A DNA stretch of 64,000 nucleotides from Candidatus Krumholzibacteriia bacterium (lineage in GTDB: Bacteria > Krumholzibacteriota > Krumholzibacteriia > LZORAL124-64-63), in assembly GCA_016744705.1 (NCBI GenBank), contig JADGDU010000001.1, positions 186,001-250,000 on the forward strand. The letters are read 5' to 3'. Under the pieces are notes generated by a model, which was given only the letters and a program-made list of their open reading frames with translations, had not been told where the DNA came from and ran no database searches. Both the position numbers and the translations under genes were made by a program. Positions 44,599 to 52,887 of the stretch are shown here, in pieces. The stretch's first letter is position 1. Every line of letters starts with the position of its first letter.

Positions 44599-44950
44599 GG
44601 TTCCCTCTCTTTGTGTGTTGATGCCTAGCATTCAGGAGAATAATTCCCCTGATAAGACTAAGCAATCCAAACATTTGTACATTTCTAGACTACTCGATAG
44701 ACTCGGTTGTCCGAAGAAAGTCACATACATTTTCCTGTTCGAAGTTTAAATTATAGCACCTTTTGATATTCACTTCTACCAAAAAAAGGAAAGATTGTTG
44801 TTTTGTTTTCTCAATAAAAACGGAACAATTGGATAAAAAGAGCCATAAAATAGTCATTCAGAGCACCTTGGAGTAATTCAGGGCCTCTCATGCTCTTTTG
44901 ATGCTAAAACAGGCTAGATCGAAGGGATTCCATATCTTGCATTCTCTCAG
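44599..44950. other. Intergenic region, A+T-rich
   Basis: 352 bases between two minus-strand genes. Markedly A+T-rich between 44640 and 44870, and should hold the promoter of the small secreted protein. Bases 44861-44899 contain AGAGCA/TGCTCT arms with a large loop, too weak to call a terminator for the transporter gene. No coding potential or RNA gene seen. Confidence 0.4.
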
Positions 44951-46417
44951 CTAATGCAAAAACGTCCAAAGAACCCAAACCCACCCCACCACTAACACCG
45001 GTGTCGTTCCCCCCACCAATACCCCACCATATCGAAACTCCCGAGGTTTGATCATTTCCGTACTGTACGCAATGGCGTTGGGTGGAGTGGAAACTGGTAA
45101 CAGCAGGGCTGCCGAAGCACTTAAGGCAATCATGATCGTCACGATGGCGCTCTTGTCATCGAGTAAAATTCCAGCAATGGGTATCAGGATCGCCGCCGTG
45201 GCTGTATTGCTCATCACATTGGACAGGATTACGGTGATGAACCCGAAAATCAGCATCAGGGAAACCACTTTGGCACCATGCAATTGCAATTGGCCCAAAT
45301 AAAATTCTGCCACTCCAAAATCGACAATGGCCAAACCCAATGCCAGGCCACCAGCCACGAGCATCAAAGTATCCCAAGGCAAGCCACGCATATCCTTGGC
45401 CTCAAGGACCCCGGTCACCGTAAGGATGGCCACCGGAACGGCCGAAACTGTTGCCACGGGAATCTGGTGCAACCCACTGGTGAGCCAAAGCCCCATGGTA
45501 GTCAAAGCGGTGCCAATGACGATATACCGATTCCGGCGTGAACTGCAGAGGTCTTCATCCGGCGAGCCCAAATCAATTTCCACTGGCGTGGGGCCCCATG
45601 GATATTTCTTCCCCAGGGCGAACCAGAATCCAAAACACAAAACCAGAGCCAAGGGCGCTCCCAATAACATCCAGTCCAAAAATGAAACCGTCACCCCTGC
45701 CTGAGCCAAAGCCCCCACAGCGACAGCGTTGGGAGGACTGCCAATGATGGTGCCCATGCCCCCGACGGATGCAGCGGCAGGAATCCCCACCAGCACCGCT
45801 TTTCTGAATCCCGCTTCCGCAGGCAGGCTGCGTAAAAAAGGCATAACCGCAGCAATCATCATGGCCGTGGTTGCAGTGTTAGACATGACCATGGATAAAA
45901 CGGAGGCCGTGAGCATGAGTCCAAGCAAAACATTGCCGGGCTTGCGACCGAAGAGGGAAATGGCCAGACGGAAAATCTCCCGATCCAGACCCGTTTTACG
46001 CATGCCATCAGCCAGGAAGAAACCACCCAGCATGAGGAAGATGACCGAAGAAGACCAGGTGTTCAGATACTTCTGGGCATCCACCGGAGCAGAATTGACT
46101 ATTGGCGTCCCGTAGGCCACCAACTGAAAACAAATGATTAAGAGCCCCACCGCAAAGGGTGGCACCGCTTCGGTCAGCCAGAGAAGAATGGCGAATACAA
46201 GAATGAAAACCGTGTGATTCTGCGAGTCGGTAAAAGAAGCGTCGGTCAGGCCATATCCCACCAGAGCGGCGATCAAAAAAGACGCCGTAGCCATGACTAC
46301 GTTTCGCCCCAGGCCCCAGGGAGTTCCCGTGTATTTGCGCAAGGCTGAAAGCCTGGAGTCGTTTTGGCTACCCAATATTTCGGATTCCAAAATTTCTGAG
46401 GGTTCATTTTCGTTCAA
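44951..46417 (-). CDS. SLC13/DASS-family sodium:anion (dicarboxylate) symporter
   Basis: 488 residues with about 11-12 transmembrane helices. The two family SNT motifs are present (VMSNTATTAMMIAAVMP and NVMSNTATAAILIPIAG) along with the (S/T)-P-P-N loops GTIIGSPPNAVAVG and PVSTPPNAIAYSTEM. These build the Na+ and carboxylate sites of the VcINDY/NaDC type, which import succinate, malate or fumarate with Na+; sulfate is an alternative substrate for close relatives. The soluble N-terminal ~40 residues are hydrophilic. The ATG at 46417 is the first plausible start. Alone on its strand; a dicarboxylate importer would feed the TCA cycle enzymes at the window start, which is only a loose link. Confidence 0.92.
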   Translation of the reverse strand: MNENEPSEILESEILGSQNDSRLSALRKYTGTPWGLGRNVVMATASFLIAALVGYGLTDASFTDSQNHTVFILVFAILLWLTEAVPPFAVGLLIICFQLVAYGTPIVNSAPVDAQKYLNTWSSSVIFLMLGGFFLADGMRKTGLDREIFRLAISLFGRKPGNVLLGLMLTASVLSMVMSNTATTAMMIAAVMPFLRSLPAEAGFRKAVLVGIPAAASVGGMGTIIGSPPNAVAVGALAQAGVTVSFLDWMLLGAPLALVLCFGFWFALGKKYPWGPTPVEIDLGSPDEDLCSSRRNRYIVIGTALTTMGLWLTSGLHQIPVATVSAVPVAILTVTGVLEAKDMRGLPWDTLMLVAGGLALGLAIVDFGVAEFYLGQLQLHGAKVVSLMLIFGFITVILSNVMSNTATAAILIPIAGILLDDKSAIVTIMIALSASAALLLPVSTPPNAIAYSTEMIKPREFRYGGVLVGGTTPVLVVGWVWVLWTFLH

Positions 46418-46527
46418 TGAAGCAACCTGCCTTACGTGTGTTTTTCCAAATTCGTAACCAAGTGCGAATCTGAGATTACATCATTTATCCAAGAGCGACC
46501 AATAGGGTCTCATCTCTTCGCACTGCC

Positions 46528-47148
46528 TCAGCCTCCGCCATGCCCTCCATAATTGTCCACTTCCTCCATAGCAAGAACAGAGCGCAGTAACCCATAAGTA
46601 AAGCCCCAGAGGTAATAATCGTCCAAGGGGTAGGTGGGAAAAACATGACCCGGAAATATCTCAACCTGTTGGTGCCTTGATTGGTTTTGGAAATTCTTGA
46701 TAGGCAGCCAGCAGGAACCCTGAATTTCCTCTGGACTCAATGTGAGCGACGGGGACGATCCAATGACGAAGAGAAATGGTTGAACCAGTAAGTGTTTTTT
46801 TTGAATGCGCCCCGCCGTAGCAAGAGGCAATCGTTCCTGAAGTTGGCTGCTCTCTAATCTGAGGCCAGTCTCTTCTTTTGTTTCCCTAAGACATGTTGCC
46901 AGAAGGTCCGCATCTTCATCCTCTTTCTTTCCTCCGGGGAAAGAGAAATGACCAGACCAGGGATCCTGCGGTAGGCAGGCTCTTCTGAGGATGAGAACAG
47001 ACTCCACCGGATTCATGCACTTGATGATAGCCACAGCAGCTGTTGCATTGTTGGGGGAAATTGCCATTTCTACAGGTACGCGGCTGACATTAAAACTAAC
47101 CTTTTTGTTTAGGACCTCGGCGGAAATTTCCTGTGAATATGGTACCAA
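46528..47148 (-). CDS. NUDIX hydrolase, CoA-pyrophosphatase-like
   Basis: 206 residues as read from a TTG at 47148. Nudix box: FPGGKKEDEDADLLATCLRE followed by TKEETGL, with REXXEE intact but the mid-box Glu replaced as in the CoA-pyrophosphatase subgroup. The preceding VLILRRACLPQDPWSGHFSF agrees with that subgroup, which cleaves CoA or acyl-CoA to adenosine 3',5'-bisphosphate and phosphopantetheine; other nucleoside-diphosphate substrates are possible. The start is uncertain: the ATG at 47067 (MAISPNNATAAVAI) would remove a non-conserved 27-residue leader. Divergent from the Sel1-repeat gene. Confidence 0.85.
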   Translation of the reverse strand: MVPYSQEISAEVLNKKVSFNVSRVPVEMAISPNNATAAVAIIKCMNPVESVLILRRACLPQDPWSGHFSFPGGKKEDEDADLLATCLRETKEETGLRLESSQLQERLPLATAGRIQKKHLLVQPFLFVIGSSPSLTLSPEEIQGSCWLPIKNFQNQSRHQQVEIFPGHVFPTYPLDDYYLWGFTYGLLRSVLAMEEVDNYGGHGGG

Positions 47149-47249
47149 GTTTTAGTGAGAATGCAATTACGGGAACCACATTACTTTCCGTTATAATAAT
47201 CGTTTCAAGATCCATGTTGAATAAACCCAATACGATGGGGGAGTCAACT

Positions 47250-47851
47250 ATGTTTATTTCAAAAAAATCCTTTGTACATTTTTAGTCCTGTTGGTTTTGA
47301 GTTCTTCAAGCCTGGGCACAGCCGGCACTATCGAAGATGCCGCCACTCTGTTTGAAAATGGAAATCTTGTGGAAGCAGCCTCCATGTTTCAGGACTTGCC
47401 CGGAAAGGGTGACGCCAACGCCCAGCTTCTTCTGGGGAAATCCTACCTGTTTGGCACCGGGGTTCCCCATGATCCCGAAAAAGCACTGCATTGGCTACAT
47501 TTAGCCGCAGAGCAAAATGATCTGCATGCGCAGTCCCTACTGGGTGCCATATATCTTGAAGGCAATGGTGTTGGGCAAAATATTCCTGAAGCCCTCAAGT
47601 GGTTCAATAAGGCAGCCCATGATGGAGATGTTCATTCCATGGCTATTCTGGGTATGCTATATAGGGATGACGACTGGATCGTAAAGGACCTCGAACTGGC
47701 CCATTTTTGGTTCAGCCAAGCAGCGCACAAAGGCGCCCCTTTGGCCCAGCAAGCCCTTGGCTCCATGTATCTCCAGGGAGAGGGTATCGATAAGGACTAC
47801 ACCCAAGCCCACCTTTGGTTCAGCCTGGCTCAGGAATGGGGACCACAATAA
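47250..47851 (+). CDS. Sel1-repeat protein with frameshift in the signal peptide
   Basis: Four Sel1 repeats (LLGKSYLFGTGVPHDPEKAL, LLGAIYLEGNGVGQNIPEAL, ILGMLYRDDDWIVKDLELAH, ALGSMYLQGEGIDKDYTQAH), so a short solenoid used for protein-protein contact. An ATG at 47250 with GGGGGAG upstream starts M-F-I-S-K-K, then hits a stop after 11 codons. Adding one base in the run of seven A (47261-47267) instead gives MFISKKILCTFLVLLVLSSS-SLGTAG, a perfect signal peptide that continues in frame into the repeats. As written, the repeats can only be read from a TTG at 47291 without a signal. So this is a homopolymer error, slippage-controlled expression, or early decay. The C-terminus ends inside the fourth repeat. 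Confidence 0.75.
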
Positions 47852-48152
47852 TTATTAGTGCTCCCTGCATTGATTTTCCAACATTTGGCCCTCACCACAA
47901 GTTAGGGTATACTGAGAGGTTAAGGCTGGTTCTTTCTCGTTTTTGACATCCCCAGATCAAAGAGACTCGGGGCATTGTTGTCAAATGAAAGTCCCACCCA
48001 TTCGGCTTGATTTTCACCATTTTTGTGTGAGATTATCCCGAACCAATACACGCTATCAACTCCGCCAAAATCTCGCCCCAGGCTTGGCTAGATACTGGTT
48101 TGTCCCTTGCGCCTGACAGCATCAGAAGCAACCAACCAAGCTTGGGTCCAAT
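47852..48152. other. Intergenic region with an inverted repeat
   Basis: 301 bases. TTTGACA (47943-47949) plus CCCC (47951-47954) face GGGG (47970-47973) plus TGTCAAA (47980-47986), making an imperfect hairpin or an operator-like palindrome upstream of the glycoside hydrolase gene. No T-run follows. Nothing else recognised. Confidence 0.4.
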
Positions 48153-49964
48153 ATGAAAAATCCCTCTTTTCCAGGAATCCTCATTCCTTTCATTATTGCT
48201 ATCATGGCAGTCGCCTTTTCCGAAAAGCCGGCCAACGCCCTGGAATCCTTTGATTTTGAGGCGCGCTATCTTGTGCACCCGGGCAACCAAATCTGGGACT
48301 TCTGCCTGATCCCCAATGACGATCAATACCACGTCTTTTACCACACCATTTCACCAGACCTCCAACACCCAGCCAATGCCGACACCATCTGGCACGCCGT
48401 ATCCACAGATTTGCGCCGATGGGAAATACTTGGCCCAGCCCTCACCTCTGGCCCCCACTGGTGGGACGCCGAAGCTCTCTGGGCGCCCGATGTGGTCTTT
48501 GACGAACTGAACAAACGCTGGGCGATGCTCTACACCGGAGTCGGCCAGGGCATGGTGCAACGCGCTTGTCTGGCCTGGTCAGACGATCTGGTGAATTGGA
48601 CCAAAGCTGCCGAAAACCCAGTCTTCGAACCGGATTCACAGATCTATTTTTGGGCACCGGATCAGGAATGGAGTTCGTTCCGCGATCCTGAGGTCTATTA
48701 CGAAAACGACCAATGGAACATGTTGAGCACCGCAGGCATACGGGTAGGTGGTTTTCCCGGCCACAAGCGCGCCATCGTTCACAGGGCCGTTTCCAATGAC
48801 CTGATTCATTGGACCGATGCTGGGCCTTTTTTCCAGCATGATGGGGCTGATGGCCAAGGCTACGATTTTGAAAGCGTTCAGTACATCAAGCGGAACGGCA
48901 ATCACCATCTTTTCTTTGTCGAACAAGACCCGAATCTGGATACCCATTCCACAAGCCTCATCTCGGCACGGAGCACCGAGAATTGGACCATGGCCGATCG
49001 TATCTATTTCGACGAAGGCTGGGCGCCAGAGATTCAAAGCATTAATGGGAATGTATTCGACACCATGTTCGGCCGTTTGTACCAGTACGACAACCCCCAC
49101 ACAAACCTGACCCAAGTCATTATTCGCTTCGATGCTCTGAGATTTCAACAGGGCGGCAGCACACCCTGGATGTACCACTGGGACCCCTTGGAAAAAAACT
49201 GGCCCATTCGCATAGGCACCGTTGGAGCGGCGGCCCCCACCTTCGGCGACAACCCTATTCTGCGCGGTGAACATTCCTCCGGGTTTCAAGGCAATGGCTG
49301 GTTCAGCAGCTATGAAAACTTCGGCGGCCCCCTAAGCGGTATCGGCGAGCCAGGTCTCACCCTTGGCGATTCAGCCACCGGTGGGTTGATGGGAAAAGAT
49401 TTCATCGTCAGCGGCGACTATCTGCATTTCCTTTTGGCTGGCGGGTATTACCCCGAAACCTGCTTCATCAGTCTCGTCGATGCCCATACTGACGAAATGC
49501 TGTTCAGGACCACCGGCACTGGCAGTCCGCTCATGAATACCCAATTTTGGGATCTGCGCGGACATTTCGGCCGGGTGGTCAAACTGCTCATCGTCGACAA
49601 CGAAACCGGACCCAACGGGTGGATTGCTGTGGACTCAATCACCGAAGCCATGAGTGCACCCACCCCAGCCGAGGACACCATGCCCCCGACCTACAGACTT
49701 GATGGATGTTATCCCAATCCTTTCAATCCCCAGACAACAGTCTCTTTCCGCCTGGCTAAAGCGGAGATGATTGAGGTGGATGTGTATGACGTGAAAGGAT
49801 TGCATGTGACCCAACTAGCCAGTCAAATCTTTAGCTCCGGATCCCATGCTCTCACGTGGAATGGTCGTGACAGCCAAGACCGTGTCATGCCTTCAGGACC
49901 TTACTTTGTCAGGTTGTCCACTGGCACAGTCGTCGAATCTCGTAAGGTTTTGCTTCTAAAGTAG
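48153..49964 (+). CDS. Secreted GH32/GH43-type beta-propeller glycoside hydrolase with FlgD-like C-terminal domain
   Basis: 603 residues. Signal peptide (MKNPSFPGILIPFIIAIMAV...PANA), then a five-bladed beta-propeller of clan GH-F/GH-J style: HPGNQIWDFCLIPNDDQYHV-FYH with the N-terminal Asp, repeated 'W.HAVSTDLRRWE', 'LAWSDDLVNWTKA', 'HRAVSNDLIHWTDA' blade edges, SSFRDPEVYY (the RDP motif) and a candidate acid, EGWAPEIQ. A beta-sandwich (~340-500) follows, then a FlgD-like domain (YPNPFNPQTTVSF, VYDVKGLHVTQL, MPSGPYFVRLST, RKVLLLK). Substrate is probably a fructan, arabinan or similar sugar polymer; the subfamily cannot be fixed by eye. Followed 70 bases later by a tail-bearing secreted protein that may be cotranscribed. 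Confidence 0.8.
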   Translation: MKNPSFPGILIPFIIAIMAVAFSEKPANALESFDFEARYLVHPGNQIWDFCLIPNDDQYHVFYHTISPDLQHPANADTIWHAVSTDLRRWEILGPALTSGPHWWDAEALWAPDVVFDELNKRWAMLYTGVGQGMVQRACLAWSDDLVNWTKAAENPVFEPDSQIYFWAPDQEWSSFRDPEVYYENDQWNMLSTAGIRVGGFPGHKRAIVHRAVSNDLIHWTDAGPFFQHDGADGQGYDFESVQYIKRNGNHHLFFVEQDPNLDTHSTSLISARSTENWTMADRIYFDEGWAPEIQSINGNVFDTMFGRLYQYDNPHTNLTQVIIRFDALRFQQGGSTPWMYHWDPLEKNWPIRIGTVGAAAPTFGDNPILRGEHSSGFQGNGWFSSYENFGGPLSGIGEPGLTLGDSATGGLMGKDFIVSGDYLHFLLAGGYYPETCFISLVDAHTDEMLFRTTGTGSPLMNTQFWDLRGHFGRVVKLLIVDNETGPNGWIAVDSITEAMSAPTPAEDTMPPTYRLDGCYPNPFNPQTTVSFRLAKAEMIEVDVYDVKGLHVTQLASQIFSSGSHALTWNGRDSQDRVMPSGPYFVRLSTGTVVESRKVLLLK

Positions 49965-50033
49965 GTGCAGGATTGCTTGGGAGAAGGCACACGATTGTTG
50001 AAAGTGTGTTATAATACCTGCGGAGGTAAAAAG

Positions 50034-50711
50034 ATGACCCGCAGAATGTACCCATTCCTAATCATACTTTTTCTGTCTTTGGGCGGCGCCTCGGCTTTGG
50101 CTTGGAACGGTGTGGAAATTTTGGACGCGCATGGTCGTGTCGAACACCTCAATTTTGGCTCCGGCGGCATGGGCCCCGACCACTGCTATTGGGACCATGC
50201 TGATTCTCCCGACCCTTTCTTTCATATCACCAATGCAGACGCCATAGGCATCTACGACACGTGCGACGATCCGTGGCTGGCCCATGCCGATGCTGACAGC
50301 TTGAGTTTTCATGGCGCATGGCCCCTGAGTGAATCCTGGACTGCCAATTCCACTGAGTACGGTGTAGACTTATCCTGCACGGTTTCCATTGCTGCCAACA
50401 CCCGCCTGCGAGCAGAGCGATTGGTGCTTTCCACTGACCTGACTCTAAATGAACATGAATTGGTTCTTATTTATCCCGATGGCAGTATCCAATCCCTTTT
50501 GGGTGAAGGGCCTGAGCCTGATAGCGCTCAACTGATACTCACTCCGGGAATATACGAGGTCAATCTACACGTCATGGCCAAGAGCAACCGGCCTCAGGGT
50601 GAGAATATCATTGAACCTTATGATGGACGAGTTTCACTCTATTGGGAAGAGCCAGGAACTGTGGGAGTTGAGAGGGTTGATTGGAGTTCTTTAAAGGCGA
50701 TTTATCGGTAA
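50034..50711 (+). CDS. Secreted protein with C-terminal WSSLKAIYR tail
   Basis: About 225 residues. Signal peptide MTRRMYPFLIILFLSLGGASALA. The mature part is a predicted beta-rich domain (VEILDAHGRVEHLNFGSGGM, SFHGAWPLSESWTANSTEYG, RLRAERLVLSTDLTLNEHEL, YEVNLHVMAKSNRPQGEN). Family not recognised. It ends VDWSSLKAIYR-stop, the fourth member of the tail group. The ATG at 50034 is chosen for GGAGG at 50022-50026. A TATAAT box at 50010-50015 lies too close to be a normal promoter for it, so it is probably read through from the glycoside hydrolase gene ending 69 bases upstream. Confidence 0.82.
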   Translation: MTRRMYPFLIILFLSLGGASALAWNGVEILDAHGRVEHLNFGSGGMGPDHCYWDHADSPDPFFHITNADAIGIYDTCDDPWLAHADADSLSFHGAWPLSESWTANSTEYGVDLSCTVSIAANTRLRAERLVLSTDLTLNEHELVLIYPDGSIQSLLGEGPEPDSAQLILTPGIYEVNLHVMAKSNRPQGENIIEPYDGRVSLYWEEPGTVGVERVDWSSLKAIYR

Positions 50712-50762
50712 AGCAGGCCGTTCCCCAAAACGCACCATCGGTCACTAATACAAAAAAGACAA

Positions 50763-52586
50763 TTATGATTCGAAGGGTTTTTCGGATGGAGAACCGGATG
50801 TCCTAATTCGGTTCTTGCCCAGGCGCTTGGCCTCCAGCATCGCACTATCTGTCCGGTTTACCAGGCTCACCATGATATCAGCTTTTTGAAGATCAGAGAC
50901 ACCAAAACTGACTGTAATTTCTTTTCCCACTGAAAAAGTTTTGGCACTGACCATTTCACGCAATTTTTCCGCGAGTTGTTCTGCGCCGTCGAGTGTCGTT
51001 TCTGGTGCGAGGATGATAAACTCCTCCCCTCCCCAACGTGCGAAAATATCCGAATCTCTGAGGGCGACCTTCACCAACTGAGTAATTTCCTTAAGAACAA
51101 GGTCGCCGGCCAAGTGTCCAAAGTTATCGTTGACCTGTTTGAAATCGTCGATATCAAACATGATCAGGGCCAGAGGCCTTTGGTACCGAGTGGCTTTTTC
51201 CATTTCCTGCTTAATGATCGTATCAAATATTTGCCGGTTATAGATGCCGGTCAGCCCATCAAAGTTGGCCTGTTTGGATAATGCCTTGTTGATCTCTTCC
51301 AACTCGAGTCTTTTTTCCTGAAAACCCAGCAGTAAGGTAACCAGTGCTGCAATGACGAAAATCGCCGGTACGTAACTCGGTATGTTGGCTGGTTTATTCG
51401 GCTTTTTAGGCTCCGGTCTGGGTCTTGTGGGGATGCCCATTTTCTGCAACAGACCAATAGCAGAATAAGTGGTGTAAATATCGCCACCATATTGGCCGCC
51501 TGAAGTTCTCAGTGAGATGACATATCGACTAAGCTGGTCTATATCAACCCGGTCGAGAAGTTTCATGTCCTGGAGCAACCAAATGATCAAATGGGTGGCC
51601 TTGATTGAAGGCTCTTTCTTCCCGGAGATATTGTTCCGGCAAAATGCTCCCTGCTCTGGCAAATAGTATTGTTGAAGAATGCAGTCCACCAGACGGCTCA
51701 GGTTGATCGTATTTTTTACAGCCTCAAATTTGGCGGCGTCACTGCCATTGGTTGTATTCCAAATGGAGATGAAGGCCCGAAAAGCATTGTAGCTGTCTTT
51801 GACTGGCTTATGGGGTTGGCCACTATAACCACCCGTTTTCGGGTCATGGCTGGCGGAGACAAATTGCTTGATGCCCTCGCTTAGCTCTTCAGGAAATGGT
51901 CGTTGCATATGCCGATGAAGGATCTCCAATGCACGTCCGGCAAACGAAGTGCACTTCAAGCTGGAATTCATTCCTTGTTTCGGATAATGCTCATCCCAGA
52001 AACCACCGTCGGGATTTTGGTGGGCGGTTATAAAATTCCAGACTCTTTCAAGATCCAGTCTGGGATCGTCAAGAAATCCAAGAGCATCCAGGGTGATGAG
52101 GGCGTCCATGGTGGGACGCACTCCTGCCACCTTACCTGGCAGTGTTTTAAACCCCGCATATTGGGTGCCTGATTCATATTTGCTGTATACAGGTACTGAC
52201 TTGCTCTTGATATCTGCTTCATAGAGACCGAGTATAAACTCACCAACCGCCATGCGATTAATGGTCACCATCCCATCAAGATCACTCAATGTACTTATAG
52301 CATAACGGGTCGCGCGAAGAGTGCTGTCATTCAGCTGGGAAGGCTCAAATAACATGTCCGGGTTGTCTACAAAATAACCTGACGGGTTTTGTCGGTTCAC
52401 AACCCATTGTATGGTCGTCCGGGGTGTATAAAAAAAGTTATGTTCTTGATGGTCTTCAAGAGCTATCAGATACTGCGATTCTAATACGAAATTTTTTCGT
52501 GTATGATCTGCTATTTGCCACTGGAAAAATATAGCAAAGGCAACTAGCCCAGCCGCAAGTAACAGTAGGACCTTATTGATCCGCAA
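50763..52586 (-). CDS. Diguanylate cyclase with extracytoplasmic prenyltransferase-like alpha-toroid sensor
   Basis: 607 residues. N-terminal transmembrane anchor (~5-24), a ~370-residue periplasmic domain, a second membrane helix (~405-423), then a GGDEF domain: DGLTGIYNRQIFD, DIDDFKQVNDNFGHLAGD, active-site GGEEF (519-523) preceded by an RDSD inhibitory (I-site) motif. It should make c-di-GMP. The sensor has repeated glycine-rich turns after helices: QNPSGYFVDN (~65), QNPDGGFWDE (~190), DPKTGGYSGQ (~248), SGGQYGGDIYTTYSAIGLL (~361). These are the QW-like repeats of prenyltransferase/squalene-cyclase alpha-alpha toroids. I know no described sensor of this make-up. Divergent from the histidine kinase at 52888. 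Confidence 0.85.
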   Translation of the reverse strand: MRINKVLLLLAAGLVAFAIFFQWQIADHTRKNFVLESQYLIALEDHQEHNFFYTPRTTIQWVVNRQNPSGYFVDNPDMLFEPSQLNDSTLRATRYAISTLSDLDGMVTINRMAVGEFILGLYEADIKSKSVPVYSKYESGTQYAGFKTLPGKVAGVRPTMDALITLDALGFLDDPRLDLERVWNFITAHQNPDGGFWDEHYPKQGMNSSLKCTSFAGRALEILHRHMQRPFPEELSEGIKQFVSASHDPKTGGYSGQPHKPVKDSYNAFRAFISIWNTTNGSDAAKFEAVKNTINLSRLVDCILQQYYLPEQGAFCRNNISGKKEPSIKATHLIIWLLQDMKLLDRVDIDQLSRYVISLRTSGGQYGGDIYTTYSAIGLLQKMGIPTRPRPEPKKPNKPANIPSYVPAIFVIAALVTLLLGFQEKRLELEEINKALSKQANFDGLTGIYNRQIFDTIIKQEMEKATRYQRPLALIMFDIDDFKQVNDNFGHLAGDLVLKEITQLVKVALRDSDIFARWGGEEFIILAPETTLDGAEQLAEKLREMVSAKTFSVGKEITVSFGVSDLQKADIMVSLVNRTDSAMLEAKRLGKNRIRTSGSPSEKPFES

Positions 52587-52887
52587 TTCTTACCTCCGAC
52601 TGAGGTTCAATGCTTGCGCAAATTCAAAGCATTTTCTAGGACTGAGTAAGCAAAACCCTAAGAGGCATAAAAGTTGTACAACCTAGCTCTCCCCGTCAAC
52701 CCGACATTTCTAAAGTAAGGTTTTCAGCTTCTTGAGCCCCTCCCCATTGTCTGACACCCAAAACCTGAAACCCCCGGCATCAAAATCAAGGGCATTGTGG
52801 AAAACAGGAATTTAGAATACATTTTCCTTTAGGAGTTCATTTCACCATATCATTATTGTAAGCGGCTCTGGAAAGCGGCAATACAAC
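52587..52887. other. Divergent intergenic region between two signalling genes
   Basis: 301 bases between the diguanylate cyclase (minus) and a histidine kinase (plus). It should contain both promoters. TAGGAGTTCATTTCACC around 52830 looks like a ribosome site but has no start codon at the right distance. No repeats or RNA gene recognised. Confidence 0.4.

Noticed and set aside
50010..50015. TATAAT box before the secreted protein at 50034
   Set aside because: It would start transcripts at the ribosome site itself, and no -35 element is at proper spacing. Kept only as a note.
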